Source: Halothiobacillaceae bacterium (lineage in GTDB: Bacteria; Pseudomonadota; Gammaproteobacteria; Halothiobacillales; Halothiobacillaceae). From it: 64,000 nt of DNA. This document shows, one piece after another, positions 31,935 to 45,180 of the stretch. Made by a program: the position numbers and the translations under genes. Position 1 is the stretch's first letter, and every line of letters begins with the position of its first letter. The stretch spans positions 1 through 64,000 of the forward strand of contig JAQVHL010000006.1 of the NCBI GenBank assembly GCA_028696185.1, in the 5' to 3' direction. The notes under the pieces were generated by a model, which was not told where the DNA came from, did no database searches, and was given only the letters and a program-made list of their open reading frames with translations.

Positions 31935-32813
31935 TCAGGCGACGACAATGCGGTTACGCCCTGCATGTTTGGCGGCGTAGAGCGCATCATCCGCGTCGCG
32001 CAGTAAGGCGTCGATATTGCGCATGCCCGCCCTGCGCCGGGCGATGCCGCCGCTGATCGTGACATGCAGTGTGGCTTCTCCAGCCGGTATGGGCTCCTGC
32101 GCGATGCGCTGGCGCAGTCCCTCGATATGCGCAAGAACCTGCTCCGGGCTGTTGGCTGAGCAGACCAGGGCGAATTCTTCACCCCCCAGACGGCCGAAGA
32201 TGGCCCCGGGCTTGAGCGCTTCGGAAAACTGGCGTGCCACCGTGCGGATGACCTGATCTCCAACGGCGTGCCCGTGTGTGTCGTTGATACGCTTGAAACG
32301 GTCGATGTCCACCATGACCGCGTACAGGTCCGTATCGCTTTCTTTGAAAAGCTGCGCTGCGCGGTCGAAGAAACGACGGCGGTTGAAAACCCCGGTCAGG
32401 GTATCGTGATAGGCGAGGTATTCGAGATCGCCGATCATTGCACGCAGTTGCAACTGCAGGCGTACGCGGGCGAGCAATTCGCGTGGCTTGAAGGGCTTGG
32501 TCACGTAGTCCTTGCCCCCAAGCTCGTAGGCGCGCTCGATGGCGGCTTCGTCGGTGCGGGCGGTGATGAAAATCACCGGGATGTCTCGAGTACGCGGGTG
32601 GGCCTGCAACTGCGCGCAGAATTCGAAGCCATCCACTCCCGGCATCATCACATCCAGCAGGATCAGGTCGATGGGGGTTTCTTCAAGCACCTGCAGGGCC
32701 GCTTCGGTGTCGAGTACATCGCGCACGTCGTAGTCACCGAGCAGTTCGACCAGAATGTCGAGGTTCTCCACAGTGTCGTCCACGACCAGCAGGGTCGGCT
32801 TGTCGGCATTCAT
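31935..32813 (-). CDS. Response regulator with GGDEF domain (diguanylate cyclase)
   Basis: A 292-residue REC-GGDEF protein of PleD/WspR style. The receiver has VVDDTVENLD, the phospho-Asp in LILLDVMMP (about residue 54) and KPFKP; the cyclase domain has DIDRFKRINDTHGHAVGD and the active site GRLGGEEF. The four residues five positions before GGEEF are KPGA, so the RxxD inhibitory I-site is missing and product feedback would be weak. It lies upstream of the V4R-kinase operon on the same strand but behind a terminator. It is a candidate output of that kinase. Confidence 0.93.
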   Translation of the reverse strand: MNADKPTLLVVDDTVENLDILVELLGDYDVRDVLDTEAALQVLEETPIDLILLDVMMPGVDGFEFCAQLQAHPRTRDIPVIFITARTDEAAIERAYELGGKDYVTKPFKPRELLARVRLQLQLRAMIGDLEYLAYHDTLTGVFNRRRFFDRAAQLFKESDTDLYAVMVDIDRFKRINDTHGHAVGDQVIRTVARQFSEALKPGAIFGRLGGEEFALVCSANSPEQVLAHIEGLRQRIAQEPIPAGEATLHVTISGGIARRRAGMRNIDALLRDADDALYAAKHAGRNRIVVA

Positions 32814-32882
32814 GTGAGGATCATCCGTGTGGGCAAGCCCACGCCAAAGCAGGTGAATACCCTTTGTGTTTCACGTGCGGGG

Positions 32883-34388
32883 TCAGGCGTTACGCCGTGT
32901 GGCCCGGTCCATCAGGAAGCGGGCGAGCAGCGGAACCGGGCGGCCAGTAGCGCCTTTTTTCTCGCCGCTCACCCAGGCCGTGCCGGCGATGTCCAGATGC
33001 GCCCAGCGGTGTTCGCTGGTGAAGCGCGACAGGAAGCAGGCCGCGCTGATCGCGCCCCCCTCGCGCCCGCCGATATTGGCCATGTCGGCAAAGTTGCTCT
33101 TGAGCAGTTCCTGATAGTCCTCCCATAGCGGCATTTCCCAGACACGGTCGCCGCTGGCCTCGCCCGCGCGAGTCAGCTCGTTCGCCAGGCCCCGGTGATT
33201 GCTCCACAGGCCGGAGGGCACGCGGCCCAGGGCAATGACACAGGCACCGGTGAGTGTGGCGATGTCGATCAGCACATCCGGCTTGTAACGGGCGGCGTAG
33301 GTCAGTGCGTCACAGAGTATCAGGCGTCCTTCCGCGTCGGTGTTGAGAATCTCGATGGTCTGGCCGGAGAGGCTCGTGACGATATCACCCGGTTTGATGG
33401 CCTGACCGTCAGGCATGTTCTCCACCGTCGGCACGATGCCGACCACGTTGATCGGCAGCTGCAGTTCGGCGCAGATGGACAGGAGTCCTAGCACCGTGGC
33501 GGCGCCGCTCATGTCGTATTTCATCTCGTCCATCTTCTCGCCGGGCTTGAGGGAAATTCCCCCGGTGTCGAAGGTCACGCCCTTGCCGACCAGAACCACG
33601 GGCGCCTGACCGGCCTCGCCGCCCATGTGTTCCATGACGATCAGTTTCGGCGGCTGCGCACTGCCGCGCGCCACGGCAAGCAGGGCGCCCATGCCGAGTT
33701 TTTCCATGCGCGATTCGTCGAGTACTTCGGTGCTCAGTTGCGGATAGGTTTCGGTCAGCTTGCGTGCCTGATCGGCCAGATAGCTGGGCGTGCAGAGATT
33801 CCCCGGCAGGTTGGCCAGGTCGCGGGTCAGGTTGATGCCCGTAACCAGCGCGGCGGCCTGGCGCAGGGTGGCTTCGGCATCGAGCAGGTCGCGGCGATGC
33901 GGGATGACGAAGGTCAGCCGGCGCAGCGGGCGGCGCGGTTCGTCACGTTTGCTCTTGAGCTGGTCGAAACGGTAGCGTGCGTTTTCGATGCTGAGCACCG
34001 CCTGAGTCAGGTTGTCGGGGAATTCGCAGCCCTTGACCGGCAGTTCGGAAAGAAAGCTGACGCACTCGGTGGACCCCCGCTCGTTCAGCGCCTGCACGGT
34101 GGCTACCATGGCTTTCTGGTAGGCCTTGAGGTCGAATTCCCGTTCCTTGCCCAGCCCGACCAGCAGCACGCGTTCGGCCTGGATGTTCGGCACATGGTGC
34201 AGCAACAGGGTGTCGCCCGCCTTGCCGTCCATGTCGCCCCGGCGCAGGATGCTGCCGATCAAGCCCTCGCTGGCCTGATCGACCAGCTCGGCGGCGGGCG
34301 AGAGTTTGCGCGTTTCAAAAATGCCCAGAACCAGACAGGCGGTGCGCTGTTTTTCCGGGGAGCCACTTTTGGCGGAATATTCGAGCAT
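32883..34388 (-). CDS. pepA: Leucyl aminopeptidase PepA
   Basis: A cytosolic M17 di-metal aminopeptidase, also a DNA-binding factor in some bacteria. 501 residues, with the metal and active-site motifs VLVGKGVTFDTGGISLKPG, MKYDMSGAA and the signature NTDAEGRL. The reading frame stays open another 2.3 kb upstream, antisense to the next gene, but the true start MLEYSAKSGS at 34388 gives the family length. Divergent from the large PAS protein. Confidence 0.95.
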   Translation of the reverse strand: MLEYSAKSGSPEKQRTACLVLGIFETRKLSPAAELVDQASEGLIGSILRRGDMDGKAGDTLLLHHVPNIQAERVLLVGLGKEREFDLKAYQKAMVATVQALNERGSTECVSFLSELPVKGCEFPDNLTQAVLSIENARYRFDQLKSKRDEPRRPLRRLTFVIPHRRDLLDAEATLRQAAALVTGINLTRDLANLPGNLCTPSYLADQARKLTETYPQLSTEVLDESRMEKLGMGALLAVARGSAQPPKLIVMEHMGGEAGQAPVVLVGKGVTFDTGGISLKPGEKMDEMKYDMSGAATVLGLLSICAELQLPINVVGIVPTVENMPDGQAIKPGDIVTSLSGQTIEILNTDAEGRLILCDALTYAARYKPDVLIDIATLTGACVIALGRVPSGLWSNHRGLANELTRAGEASGDRVWEMPLWEDYQELLKSNFADMANIGGREGGAISAACFLSRFTSEHRWAHLDIAGTAWVSGEKKGATGRPVPLLARFLMDRATRRNA

Positions 34389-34592
34389 GCGGAAAATCCA
34401 TTGAGACCGTGATTCCCGGATGATGACAGGACGCGCCTCGCCTCGCAATCCATGACGCCGGCGAGGGGAAAGGCCCGCGGGCATCCGTGCGCGCATGCAT
34501 AATCTGATAAATTGAAAAATTGCGCCGGCGCTACGCGCCACGACGACCGATCTGTTCAACGCGCGCCCGAAGCCGCGCTGCCCGGAGCCAAG

Positions 34593-37500
34593 ATGATACG
34601 AGCCGATGTTGACAGCAAAGCCGTTCCCGTACGCCGCCCTCACGGGCGTCTTCTGGTTTCGTCGCTGGTTTTGCTGGCGGTTTTTCTGGCGGCGGGTGCC
34701 CTGGAGTACCGGCTGGCGCATAGTGCTTTCGAACGTGAGCTGATCGAGGAGGCGGGGAGCCTGCGCACGGCCTACCGTGTGGCGGTAGCCGTGACCGAAC
34801 GCGAGATGTTTCATGTCGCTACCTTTCTGGCGGAAGATCCTGGTATTCGCGAATTGATGGTGCAGGCGCGGGTGGCGCGTGAGGCCGAAGGGGGGGACGG
34901 TCCGCGTGCCGATGTGTTGCGCGAGGCCTTGTATGCACGGGTCCGCGATGGCTGGGATGCCGTGCGCGAGCGGCACGATGGACGTCAGCTGCACTTCCAC
35001 TTGCCGCCGGCCACCAGCTTCCTGCGTGTGCATGCGCCGGCACGGCATGGCGATGACCTGTCCGCTGTGCGCCCGATGGTGCAGGCGGTCAATACCGATG
35101 GCCTGCCGCGCTCGGGTTATGAGGTCGGGCGTATTTACGCCGGCCTGCGTGCGGTGGTTCCGGTGAAGGCGCCCGAGGACGATGAGCGGGTCGGGTCCAT
35201 CGAGGTGGGGGTGGGCTTCACCGAACTTCTGGAGCAGCTTGATCGCAGCACCCGGGCTTCCTTCGCCGTGCTGCTGCGTCAGGCGGTGGTGGAACGCAAT
35301 ACCTGGGAAGACTATCGCCAGGTGCAGAATCTCAAGCGCCTGACCCAATGCGGTTGTTATGTGGAGGCGGTGTCCCGCCCTGATGCCGAAGGCTGGCTGG
35401 AGAGCGTGCCGGATACCCGTGATCTGCCGACGGAAGGATATACCCTGCTGTCTACCGGCGGACGCTGGTATAACGTGGTGCGCATGCCTTTGCAGGACTT
35501 CAGCGATGTACGCAATCCGAAGGGGGAAACCGTGGGTAGCGTGCTGGCCTGGAGTGACCGTACCGAGCAGGTGATGGCCTTCCGCCAGGCGCAGCTGAGT
35601 TTTCTCGTCGCCCTGGGCGGGGTGTATCTGTTGATCGTCGCCGGGGCCTGGCGGGTGTTGCGCCGCGAGGTGGGCAGTATCCAGGGGGAGTTGCGCGCCT
35701 CCCGCGCCCAGTTGCAGCACTTGATGGCGGTAAGTCCGGCCGTGCTCTATCAGGTGCGCCTGAAGGAAGGGACTGCATCGAGCTTTCTGTCCGCCAACCT
35801 GTTCGAGGTATTCGGCTACCGACCGGAAAATGTGGTGGGTGATGCGTCCTGGTGGCAGGCCGGCATTCATCCGGATGACCGGGAAGCGGTGGCGCGGACG
35901 CTGGACTGGCAGCGCTGGCCGGGTGGGCGCATCAGCCGGCGCTATCGTTTCCAGCATGCGGACGGGCATTACCTGTGGGTGGCCGACCAGGTCAGTGTGG
36001 TCTTCGATGAACGTGGTGCCGCGCAGGAGCTGGTGGGCATGCTGGCGGTCATCGACCGCGAAATGGGTGACCGCGACCGTCTGGAGCGCATCGCCGCCAA
36101 CGTGCCGGGCATGGTCTACCAGTACCAGCTGCATGACGATGGTCGCTCCAGTTTTCCCTACACCAGCGAAGGCATACGCACCATTTACGAGGTCGAGCCC
36201 GAGGAGGCGCGGCGAAATGCCGCAAGCGTGCTGGATCGCGTCCATCCGGAAGATCGCGAGCGTGTACTGGGGCGCATTCTGGATTCGGCGGCGAGCCTTG
36301 CGGTCTGGCGCGACCAGTATCGGGTCGTACTGCCCCGGCGGGGCGAGCGCTGGGTCGAAGGTGTGGCTACACCGCAGAAACTGCAGGATGGCAGTGTGCT
36401 CTGGCACGGCTATCTTTTCGACATCAGCGAGCGCAAGCAGGCCGAGCGTCAGCGTGACATGCTGGCGGCCGTTGTGGAAAACGCTGCCGACATCATCGTG
36501 GTCAAGGATCTTGACCTGCGTGTGATTGCGACCAACACGGCTTTCGCCCGTGCGGCCGGTTACACGCGCATCGAAGACATGCTGGGCAAGACCGACGCGG
36601 AGATTTTCGGCCTGTCCGAACAGGATGAGCCGGTGCGCGGCTACATGCGTGACGAGCGCCGCGCGCAGGCGTTGCCGCGTGGCGAGTGCCTGCTGATCGA
36701 GGAGCCGGTCAAGCACGCCGACGGCAGCCTGCATGTGGTGCTGACCCGCAAGTTCCCGGTCTACGACCGCGAGGGGCGGCTCATCGCCACGGCAAACATC
36801 TCAAGTGACATTACCGAACGCAAGACTATCGAGGACGCGCTTCGTGCGAGCGAGTCGCGCTACCGGCTCATTGCCGAGAACATGCAGGATCTCATCTGCC
36901 TGCACGAACCCGACGGGCGCTACACCTATGTCAGTCCCTCGGTGCGCGGTCTTCTGGGGTTCGCCCCGGAGGATCTGATCGGGCACGACCCCTACATGCT
37001 GTTTCATCCCGAGGACGCGCAACGCATTCGCGCGGCTTCGCCTGCGCCTGCGCTGGACGGGCAGGCGAATGCGCCGATTGAATACCGCATCCTTACCCGT
37101 GACGGGCACTGGCGCTGGTTTGAAACCCGCACCATCCCGCTGCGTGGCGCGGATGATCAGATCACTGCGCTGCAGACCGTCTCGCGCGATGTGACCGACA
37201 AGGTGGAGGCCGAGCAGGCGCTGGCACGCAGTGAACGTCTGTACCGCAGCATCTTCGAGAATGTCGATGAAGCGATCTTCCTCGTGCGGGTCGAGGCGAA
37301 CGGACAATTCCGCTATGTGGCGCACAACCCTCATCATGCCCGTGCCACGGGTTTGACGACGCAGGCGCTGGTCGGCCATACACCTGAAGAGCTGCTGCCG
37401 GCCGACCTGGCCGAGCAGGTTCAGGTCCATTACCGGCAGTGTCTGGACGTGGCGCAGCCCATCCAGTACACGGAGGTGCTGTCCCTGCCCGGCGGGCGGC

Positions 37501-39287
37501 GCACCTGGTTGACCGGTCTGTATCCGGTACATGACGAGACGGGGCGTATCGAGCTGATCGTGGGGCTCTCACTGGACATTACCGAGCGCAATCGCCTGGA
37601 GCAGGACTTGCGCGCAAGCGAGGAGCGCCTGCGTCTGACGCTGGAAGCGGTGCAGGACGGTGTGTGGGATTGGGATTTGGCCAGCTCGCGCGTTACTTGG
37701 GATGCGCGCTGCTACGAGATGCTCGGTTACGCCCCGCAATCCTTCATGCTTGACAAGTCGCGGGTGATGGAATTGATTCATCCGGATGACTGCATGCCGA
37801 TGTTCGCCGAAGTTGAGCGCTCCATGGCGGACAAGGCGCGCTTTCGCGTCGAGTTCCGTCTGCGTCGCGCCGATGGCGAATGGCTGTGGGTCGAGGGCCG
37901 CGGCATGGTGATCGAATTCGAGGAGGGACGGCCTCGGCGCGTCATCGGCACGCATACCGACATCACCGAGCGTGTGCGTGCCCGTCGCGAGATCGAGCGC
38001 CTTTCCCGTCACAACGAGCGGCTGCTGATGGCGGCGGCAGAGGGCATCTACGGTGTCGATGCCCAGGGCCGGGCGACTTTCGCCAACCCGGCCGTCACCC
38101 GTCTGTTGGGTTACGCGCGTGAGGAAGTGCTGGGGCAGCCGGCGCATCGGTTGTTCCATCCCACGCGCCCCGACGGCGCGCCTTACCCCGCTGAACGTTG
38201 CCCGATGGCCCTGACCTTGCAGGACGGGCAGGATCGGCACTCGATCAACGACTGGTTCCGCCACAAGGACGGGCATTTCGTGCCGGTGTCCCTGTCGGTG
38301 GCGGCGGTACAGGAGGAAGACGGTCAACCCGGCGCGGTGGTGGTGTTCCAGGACATGACCGAGCGCTACCGGGCAGAAGAGGCTTTGCGCGCCGCACGCA
38401 CCCGTCTGGCCACCATCATCGAGCAGTTCCATGGCGGCGTGCTGGTGGAGGACGAAACCCGGCACATTGTCCTGCTCAACCAAAGCTTTCTCGACCTGTT
38501 CGGCATGCCGGTCACGCCGGAGGTTTTGCTCGGGCAGGATTGCACCGACAGCGCCACGCAGGCCGCCCCGTTGTTCATCGATCCAGAAGCCTTTGTCATG
38601 CGCATCGACGAGCTGATCGCGTGCCGTGCCCCAGCCATTGGCGAGGAGCTGGCGTTGGTCGATGGGCGCACTTTCGAGCGCGATTACCTGCCTATCCTCG
38701 CCGGTCACCGCTTCATCGGCCATCTCTGGCTCTACCGTGACATTACCGAGCGCAAGCAGCGGGAGCTGGAGCTGCGCCGTCTGGCCACCACCGATCCCTT
38801 GACCGGACTGGCCAACCGGCGCTACTTCCTTGAGCGCGCCGACCAGGAGCTGCACCGTATCCAGCGTTACGGGCAGGAAGCGGTGCTGCTCATGATCGAT
38901 CTGGATCATTTCAAACGCATCAATGACCACTACGGACACGCGGTGGGGGACGAGGCGCTGCGACGCTTTGCCTTATGTACGCGCCAGATGCTGCGTCGCA
39001 GCGACCTGGCCGGGCGGCTGGGGGGGGAGGAGTTCGCCTTGCTCCTGCCGGGCACGGGGCTTGCTGGCGCTCTGGAGATCAGCGAACGGCTGCGTTGTGC
39101 GGTGGCGGACATCGTGGTGCCGGTCGGGACCGAGGGCGTGAGCTTCACCATCAGCCTGGGTGTGACGGCCATGCATCAGGACGATGAAAAGATTGAGGCC
39201 GCGCTGGCGCGTGCCGACGATGCGCTCTACAAGGCCAAGCAGGAAGGGCGCAACCGGGTGTGTGCGTCAGCCGTGAACGGCGGCTGA
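34593..39287 (+). CDS. Membrane diguanylate cyclase with a periplasmic sensor and eight PAS repeats
   Basis: A 1564-residue protein. Two membrane helices (about 20-42 and 335-357) flank a periplasmic Cache-like domain (QLHFHLPPATSFLRVHAPA, DDLSAVRPMV). I count eight PAS/PAC units, each opening with phrases such as SPAVLYQVRL, NVPGMVYQYQL, ENAADIIVVKD, ENMQDLICLHE, ENVDEAIFLV, EAVQDGVWDWD, AAEGIYGVDA and EQFHGGVLVED. The GGDEF domain at the C-terminus has GRLGGEEF and a canonical I-site RRSD, so an active, feedback-inhibited cyclase is expected. No EAL domain. ATG 34593 follows GGAG; a longer in-frame start is less likely. Confidence 0.92.
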   Translation: MIRADVDSKAVPVRRPHGRLLVSSLVLLAVFLAAGALEYRLAHSAFERELIEEAGSLRTAYRVAVAVTEREMFHVATFLAEDPGIRELMVQARVAREAEGGDGPRADVLREALYARVRDGWDAVRERHDGRQLHFHLPPATSFLRVHAPARHGDDLSAVRPMVQAVNTDGLPRSGYEVGRIYAGLRAVVPVKAPEDDERVGSIEVGVGFTELLEQLDRSTRASFAVLLRQAVVERNTWEDYRQVQNLKRLTQCGCYVEAVSRPDAEGWLESVPDTRDLPTEGYTLLSTGGRWYNVVRMPLQDFSDVRNPKGETVGSVLAWSDRTEQVMAFRQAQLSFLVALGGVYLLIVAGAWRVLRREVGSIQGELRASRAQLQHLMAVSPAVLYQVRLKEGTASSFLSANLFEVFGYRPENVVGDASWWQAGIHPDDREAVARTLDWQRWPGGRISRRYRFQHADGHYLWVADQVSVVFDERGAAQELVGMLAVIDREMGDRDRLERIAANVPGMVYQYQLHDDGRSSFPYTSEGIRTIYEVEPEEARRNAASVLDRVHPEDRERVLGRILDSAASLAVWRDQYRVVLPRRGERWVEGVATPQKLQDGSVLWHGYLFDISERKQAERQRDMLAAVVENAADIIVVKDLDLRVIATNTAFARAAGYTRIEDMLGKTDAEIFGLSEQDEPVRGYMRDERRAQALPRGECLLIEEPVKHADGSLHVVLTRKFPVYDREGRLIATANISSDITERKTIEDALRASESRYRLIAENMQDLICLHEPDGRYTYVSPSVRGLLGFAPEDLIGHDPYMLFHPEDAQRIRAASPAPALDGQANAPIEYRILTRDGHWRWFETRTIPLRGADDQITALQTVSRDVTDKVEAEQALARSERLYRSIFENVDEAIFLVRVEANGQFRYVAHNPHHARATGLTTQALVGHTPEELLPADLAEQVQVHYRQCLDVAQPIQYTEVLSLPGGRRTWLTGLYPVHDETGRIELIVGLSLDITERNRLEQDLRASEERLRLTLEAVQDGVWDWDLASSRVTWDARCYEMLGYAPQSFMLDKSRVMELIHPDDCMPMFAEVERSMADKARFRVEFRLRRADGEWLWVEGRGMVIEFEEGRPRRVIGTHTDITERVRARREIERLSRHNERLLMAAAEGIYGVDAQGRATFANPAVTRLLGYAREEVLGQPAHRLFHPTRPDGAPYPAERCPMALTLQDGQDRHSINDWFRHKDGHFVPVSLSVAAVQEEDGQPGAVVVFQDMTERYRAEEALRAARTRLATIIEQFHGGVLVEDETRHIVLLNQSFLDLFGMPVTPEVLLGQDCTDSATQAAPLFIDPEAFVMRIDELIACRAPAIGEELALVDGRTFERDYLPILAGHRFIGHLWLYRDITERKQRELELRRLATTDPLTGLANRRYFLERADQELHRIQRYGQEAVLLMIDLDHFKRINDHYGHAVGDEALRRFALCTRQMLRRSDLAGRLGGEEFALLLPGTGLAGALEISERLRCAVADIVVPVGTEGVSFTISLGVTAMHQDDEKIEAALARADDALYKAKQEGRNRVCASAVNGG

Positions 39288-41917
<2,630 letters not shown>

Positions 41918-41936
41918 TGGCCGCGACTCACCCTGA

Positions 41937-43235
<1,299 letters not shown>

Positions 43236-43245
43236 GGCCGGATGA

Positions 43246-43575
43246 ATGCGGTGGGTGGTGTTGTTGCTCACCGTACTCCTGGCCGGTCTGCAATACCGGC
43301 TGTGGGTCGGTGACGACAGCCTGCCGCATGCCTGGGCGCTCAAGGCCCGGCTGGAGGCACAGAAAGAAGAAAACGAGCGTCTTGCCCAGCGCAACCGGAC
43401 GCTCGAAGCCGAAGTGATCGATCTGAAAACCGGTCTGGACGCCATTGAGGAGCGAGCCCGCAGCGAGCTGGGCCTGATCCGCAAAGGCGAAACCTTCTAT
43501 CAGGTGCTGGAAAGCCCACCCCCCGTCGGCACCCCGGCGCCGCTTGTCGTTCCGCCTGTCGGTTCCGGTCAATGA
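43246..43575 (+). CDS. ftsB: Cell division protein FtsB
   Basis: A bitopic divisome protein that pairs with FtsL and FtsQ. The 109-residue product has one N-terminal membrane helix (MRWVVLLLTVLLAGLQYRLW), a coiled-coil of about 40 residues (LEAQKEENERLAQRNRTLEAEV) and the conserved ERARSELGLIRKGETFYQ segment. Its position between eno and ispD is typical. The stop overlaps the ispD start. Confidence 0.95.
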   Translation: MRWVVLLLTVLLAGLQYRLWVGDDSLPHAWALKARLEAQKEENERLAQRNRTLEAEVIDLKTGLDAIEERARSELGLIRKGETFYQVLESPPPVGTPAPLVVPPVGSGQ

Positions 43576-44279
43576 CCCCGTCGTTCTGGTGGATCGTCCC
43601 CGCTGCGGGGATCGGCGCCCGCATGGGGGCCGATTTGCCCAAGCAATACCTGGAGCTGGCCGGAAAACCCGTGCTGGCGCATACCCTGGAGCGTCTCCTG
43701 GCCGTGCCGGGCTGGCGGGGACTTGTGCTGGCGCTCTCCGAAGACGATCGCTGGTGGGAAGGGCTGCCTCAGGCCGCGCATCCGGGCGTGATCCGCTGTT
43801 GCGGAGGGCGTGAGCGCGGCGACAGCGTGCTCAATGCCCTGCGTGTCCTGGACGGACGCGCCAAAGAGCGTGACTGGGTGCTGGTGCATGATGCCGCGCG
43901 CCCCTGCCTGCGTGTACGTGACGTTCAGCGTCTCTTGGCTGCACTGGCGGATGATCCCGTCGGCGGTCTTCTGGCTACACCGGTACGCGATACCATGAAG
44001 CGCGCCGATGCCGAGGGCCGGGTGGCGGCGACCGTGCCACGCGAGGCGCTCTGGCATGCACTGACGCCGCAGATGTTCCGCTATGGCGTGCTGCGCGAGG
44101 CGCTGGAATCCGCTGCCCAGGCCGGGGCGGGGGTAACCGACGAGGCCTCGGCCATCGAACGCCTGGGTGGGCGTCCGCGACTGATCGAGGGGCATGACGA
44201 CAATATCAAGGTGACCCGCCCCGGCGATCTGTGGCTGGCGCGGGTTTTTCTTCAGGCGCAGAGTGAGGAGGGTGCATGA
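43572..44279 (+). CDS. ispD: 2-C-methyl-D-erythritol 4-phosphate cytidylyltransferase
   Basis: IspD is the third step of the MEP isoprenoid pathway. The 235-residue protein opens with the nucleotide loop [21 protein letters not shown] and holds [12 protein letters not shown] and the TDEASAIE motif. It overlaps ftsB and ispF by four bases each. Confidence 0.96.
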   Translation: MTPSFWWIVPAAGIGARMGADLPKQYLELAGKPVLAHTLERLLAVPGWRGLVLALSEDDRWWEGLPQAAHPGVIRCCGGRERGDSVLNALRVLDGRAKERDWVLVHDAARPCLRVRDVQRLLAALADDPVGGLLATPVRDTMKRADAEGRVAATVPREALWHALTPQMFRYGVLREALESAAQAGAGVTDEASAIERLGGRPRLIEGHDDNIKVTRPGDLWLARVFLQAQSEEGA

Positions 44280-44758
44280 GCACGATCCGTATTGGTCAGG
44301 GTTTCGATGTCCATGCCTTTGGGCCGGGCGACTCGGTGACGCTGGGCGGGGTGCGCATTCCGTTCAGCAAGGGCATCGTCGCTCATTCGGACGGCGATGT
44401 CGTCCTGCATGCGCTCTGCGATGCCCTGCTGGGTGCCTTGGCACTGGGGGACATCGGACATCATTTTCCGGACACCGATCCGCGCTGGAAGGAGGCGGAT
44501 AGCCGGGTGTTGCTGCGTGCGGTGATGGGATTGGTGCATACCCATGGCTATCGGGTGGGGAATGTCGATCTGACCATCATGGCGGAAGCGCCACGCATCG
44601 CGCCCTGGGTGGAGCTGATGCGCGCCGAAATCGCACGCGGACTGGGCACGGAGAATGCCGCCGTGTCGGTCAAGGCCACCACGATGGAGAAACTGGGCTT
44701 CGTCGGTCGCGGTGAGGGCATCACCGCCCTGGCGGTGGTGCTGCTGCAGGCGGTTTGA
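44276..44758 (+). CDS. ispF: 2-C-methyl-D-erythritol 2,4-cyclodiphosphate synthase
   Basis: IspF closes the cyclodiphosphate two steps after IspD. 160 residues with the metal-binding GFDVHAF, the [24 protein letters not shown] signature split across about 36-60, and [17 protein letters not shown] near the end. It ends the ftsB-ispD-ispF group. Confidence 0.97.
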   Translation: MSTIRIGQGFDVHAFGPGDSVTLGGVRIPFSKGIVAHSDGDVVLHALCDALLGALALGDIGHHFPDTDPRWKEADSRVLLRAVMGLVHTHGYRVGNVDLTIMAEAPRIAPWVELMRAEIARGLGTENAAVSVKATTMEKLGFVGRGEGITALAVVLLQAV

Positions 44759-45180
44759 CGGCGCCTGCGAGAGAGCTGTGCCTGCGCTTGGTGCGCGGCT
44801 GCACTGCTTCAGTGCCTTGAGCCGGTGCTGTGGCCTCAAACACCGTAGATCGGCAGATTTCGCCTGTTTGCGATGCGTGAGGTGGTGGATGCGGGCTCAG
44901 GCGTGTGTGCGGAGCTCTTGTGTGCTTCGTTTGTTTTTTCTCATTGAATCGTATTGTGTTTTTTTGGATTCAGGGGCCGGGATGGGCTTTGGTTCATGTC
45001 CTGGCCGGATGTGAAAGAATCCTGTAACCAATCTCTGGCATAGTGCATGCTTGATAGTGGTTGCCAGGCACGCGCGAGAGCCTTGCATGGCGCCATTTGA
45101 CTCCTCCTGTTATTGTTGGGGCGCTCTCACTGGGCGCCCTTTTTTTTGACGGGAAGGCTACCTTGCGCGGAGAGCCGGCC
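44759..45180 (+). promoter_or_regulatory. 422-bp intergenic region with a possible attenuator leader
   Basis: No convincing gene is present. The first part (44759-44925) has no clear signal. From 44926 the plus strand is T-rich. Between 45076 and 45147 alternative pairings compete: GAGAGC (45076-45081) can pair with GCTCTC (45123-45128), which uses bases of the 5' arm of the terminator hairpin described next; the palindrome ATGGCGCCAT (45087-45096) can also engage GGCGCC in that hairpin. A CCTCC stretch (45102-45108) could pair with the GGAG ahead of the downstream gene. I could not match a known riboswitch. Confidence 0.4.
45118..45147 (+). terminator. Intrinsic terminator in the leader of the Cache protein gene
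   Basis: GGGCGC (45119-45124) pairs with GCGCCC (45134-45139) around a 9-base loop and is followed by eight T residues. It lies 33 bases before the start at 45181 and 360 bases after ispF, a position more like an attenuator of the next gene than a plain ispF terminator. Confidence 0.75.

Noticed and set aside
32821-32882. A hairpin GTGGGC/GCCCAC between pepA and the REC-GGDEF gene as terminator
   Set aside because: The loop would be only two bases (or the stem five), no T-run follows, and the position lies upstream of the GGDEF gene on its own strand.
34389-36734. Long N-terminal extension of the pepA frame
   Set aside because: The frame is open, but the extra 782 codons are antisense to the PAS-GGDEF gene and not similar to any protein; PepA with the start at 34388 has the right length.
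44655-45014. A 119-codon frame that begins inside ispF and runs into the intergenic region
   Set aside because: It is out of frame with ispF, Cys/Arg-rich, and has no ribosome site or similarity.
44926-45117. A c-di-GMP (GEMM) riboswitch in front of the Cache gene
   Set aside because: The local genes made this attractive, but I could not find the conserved GEMM core or its two helices in the sequence.
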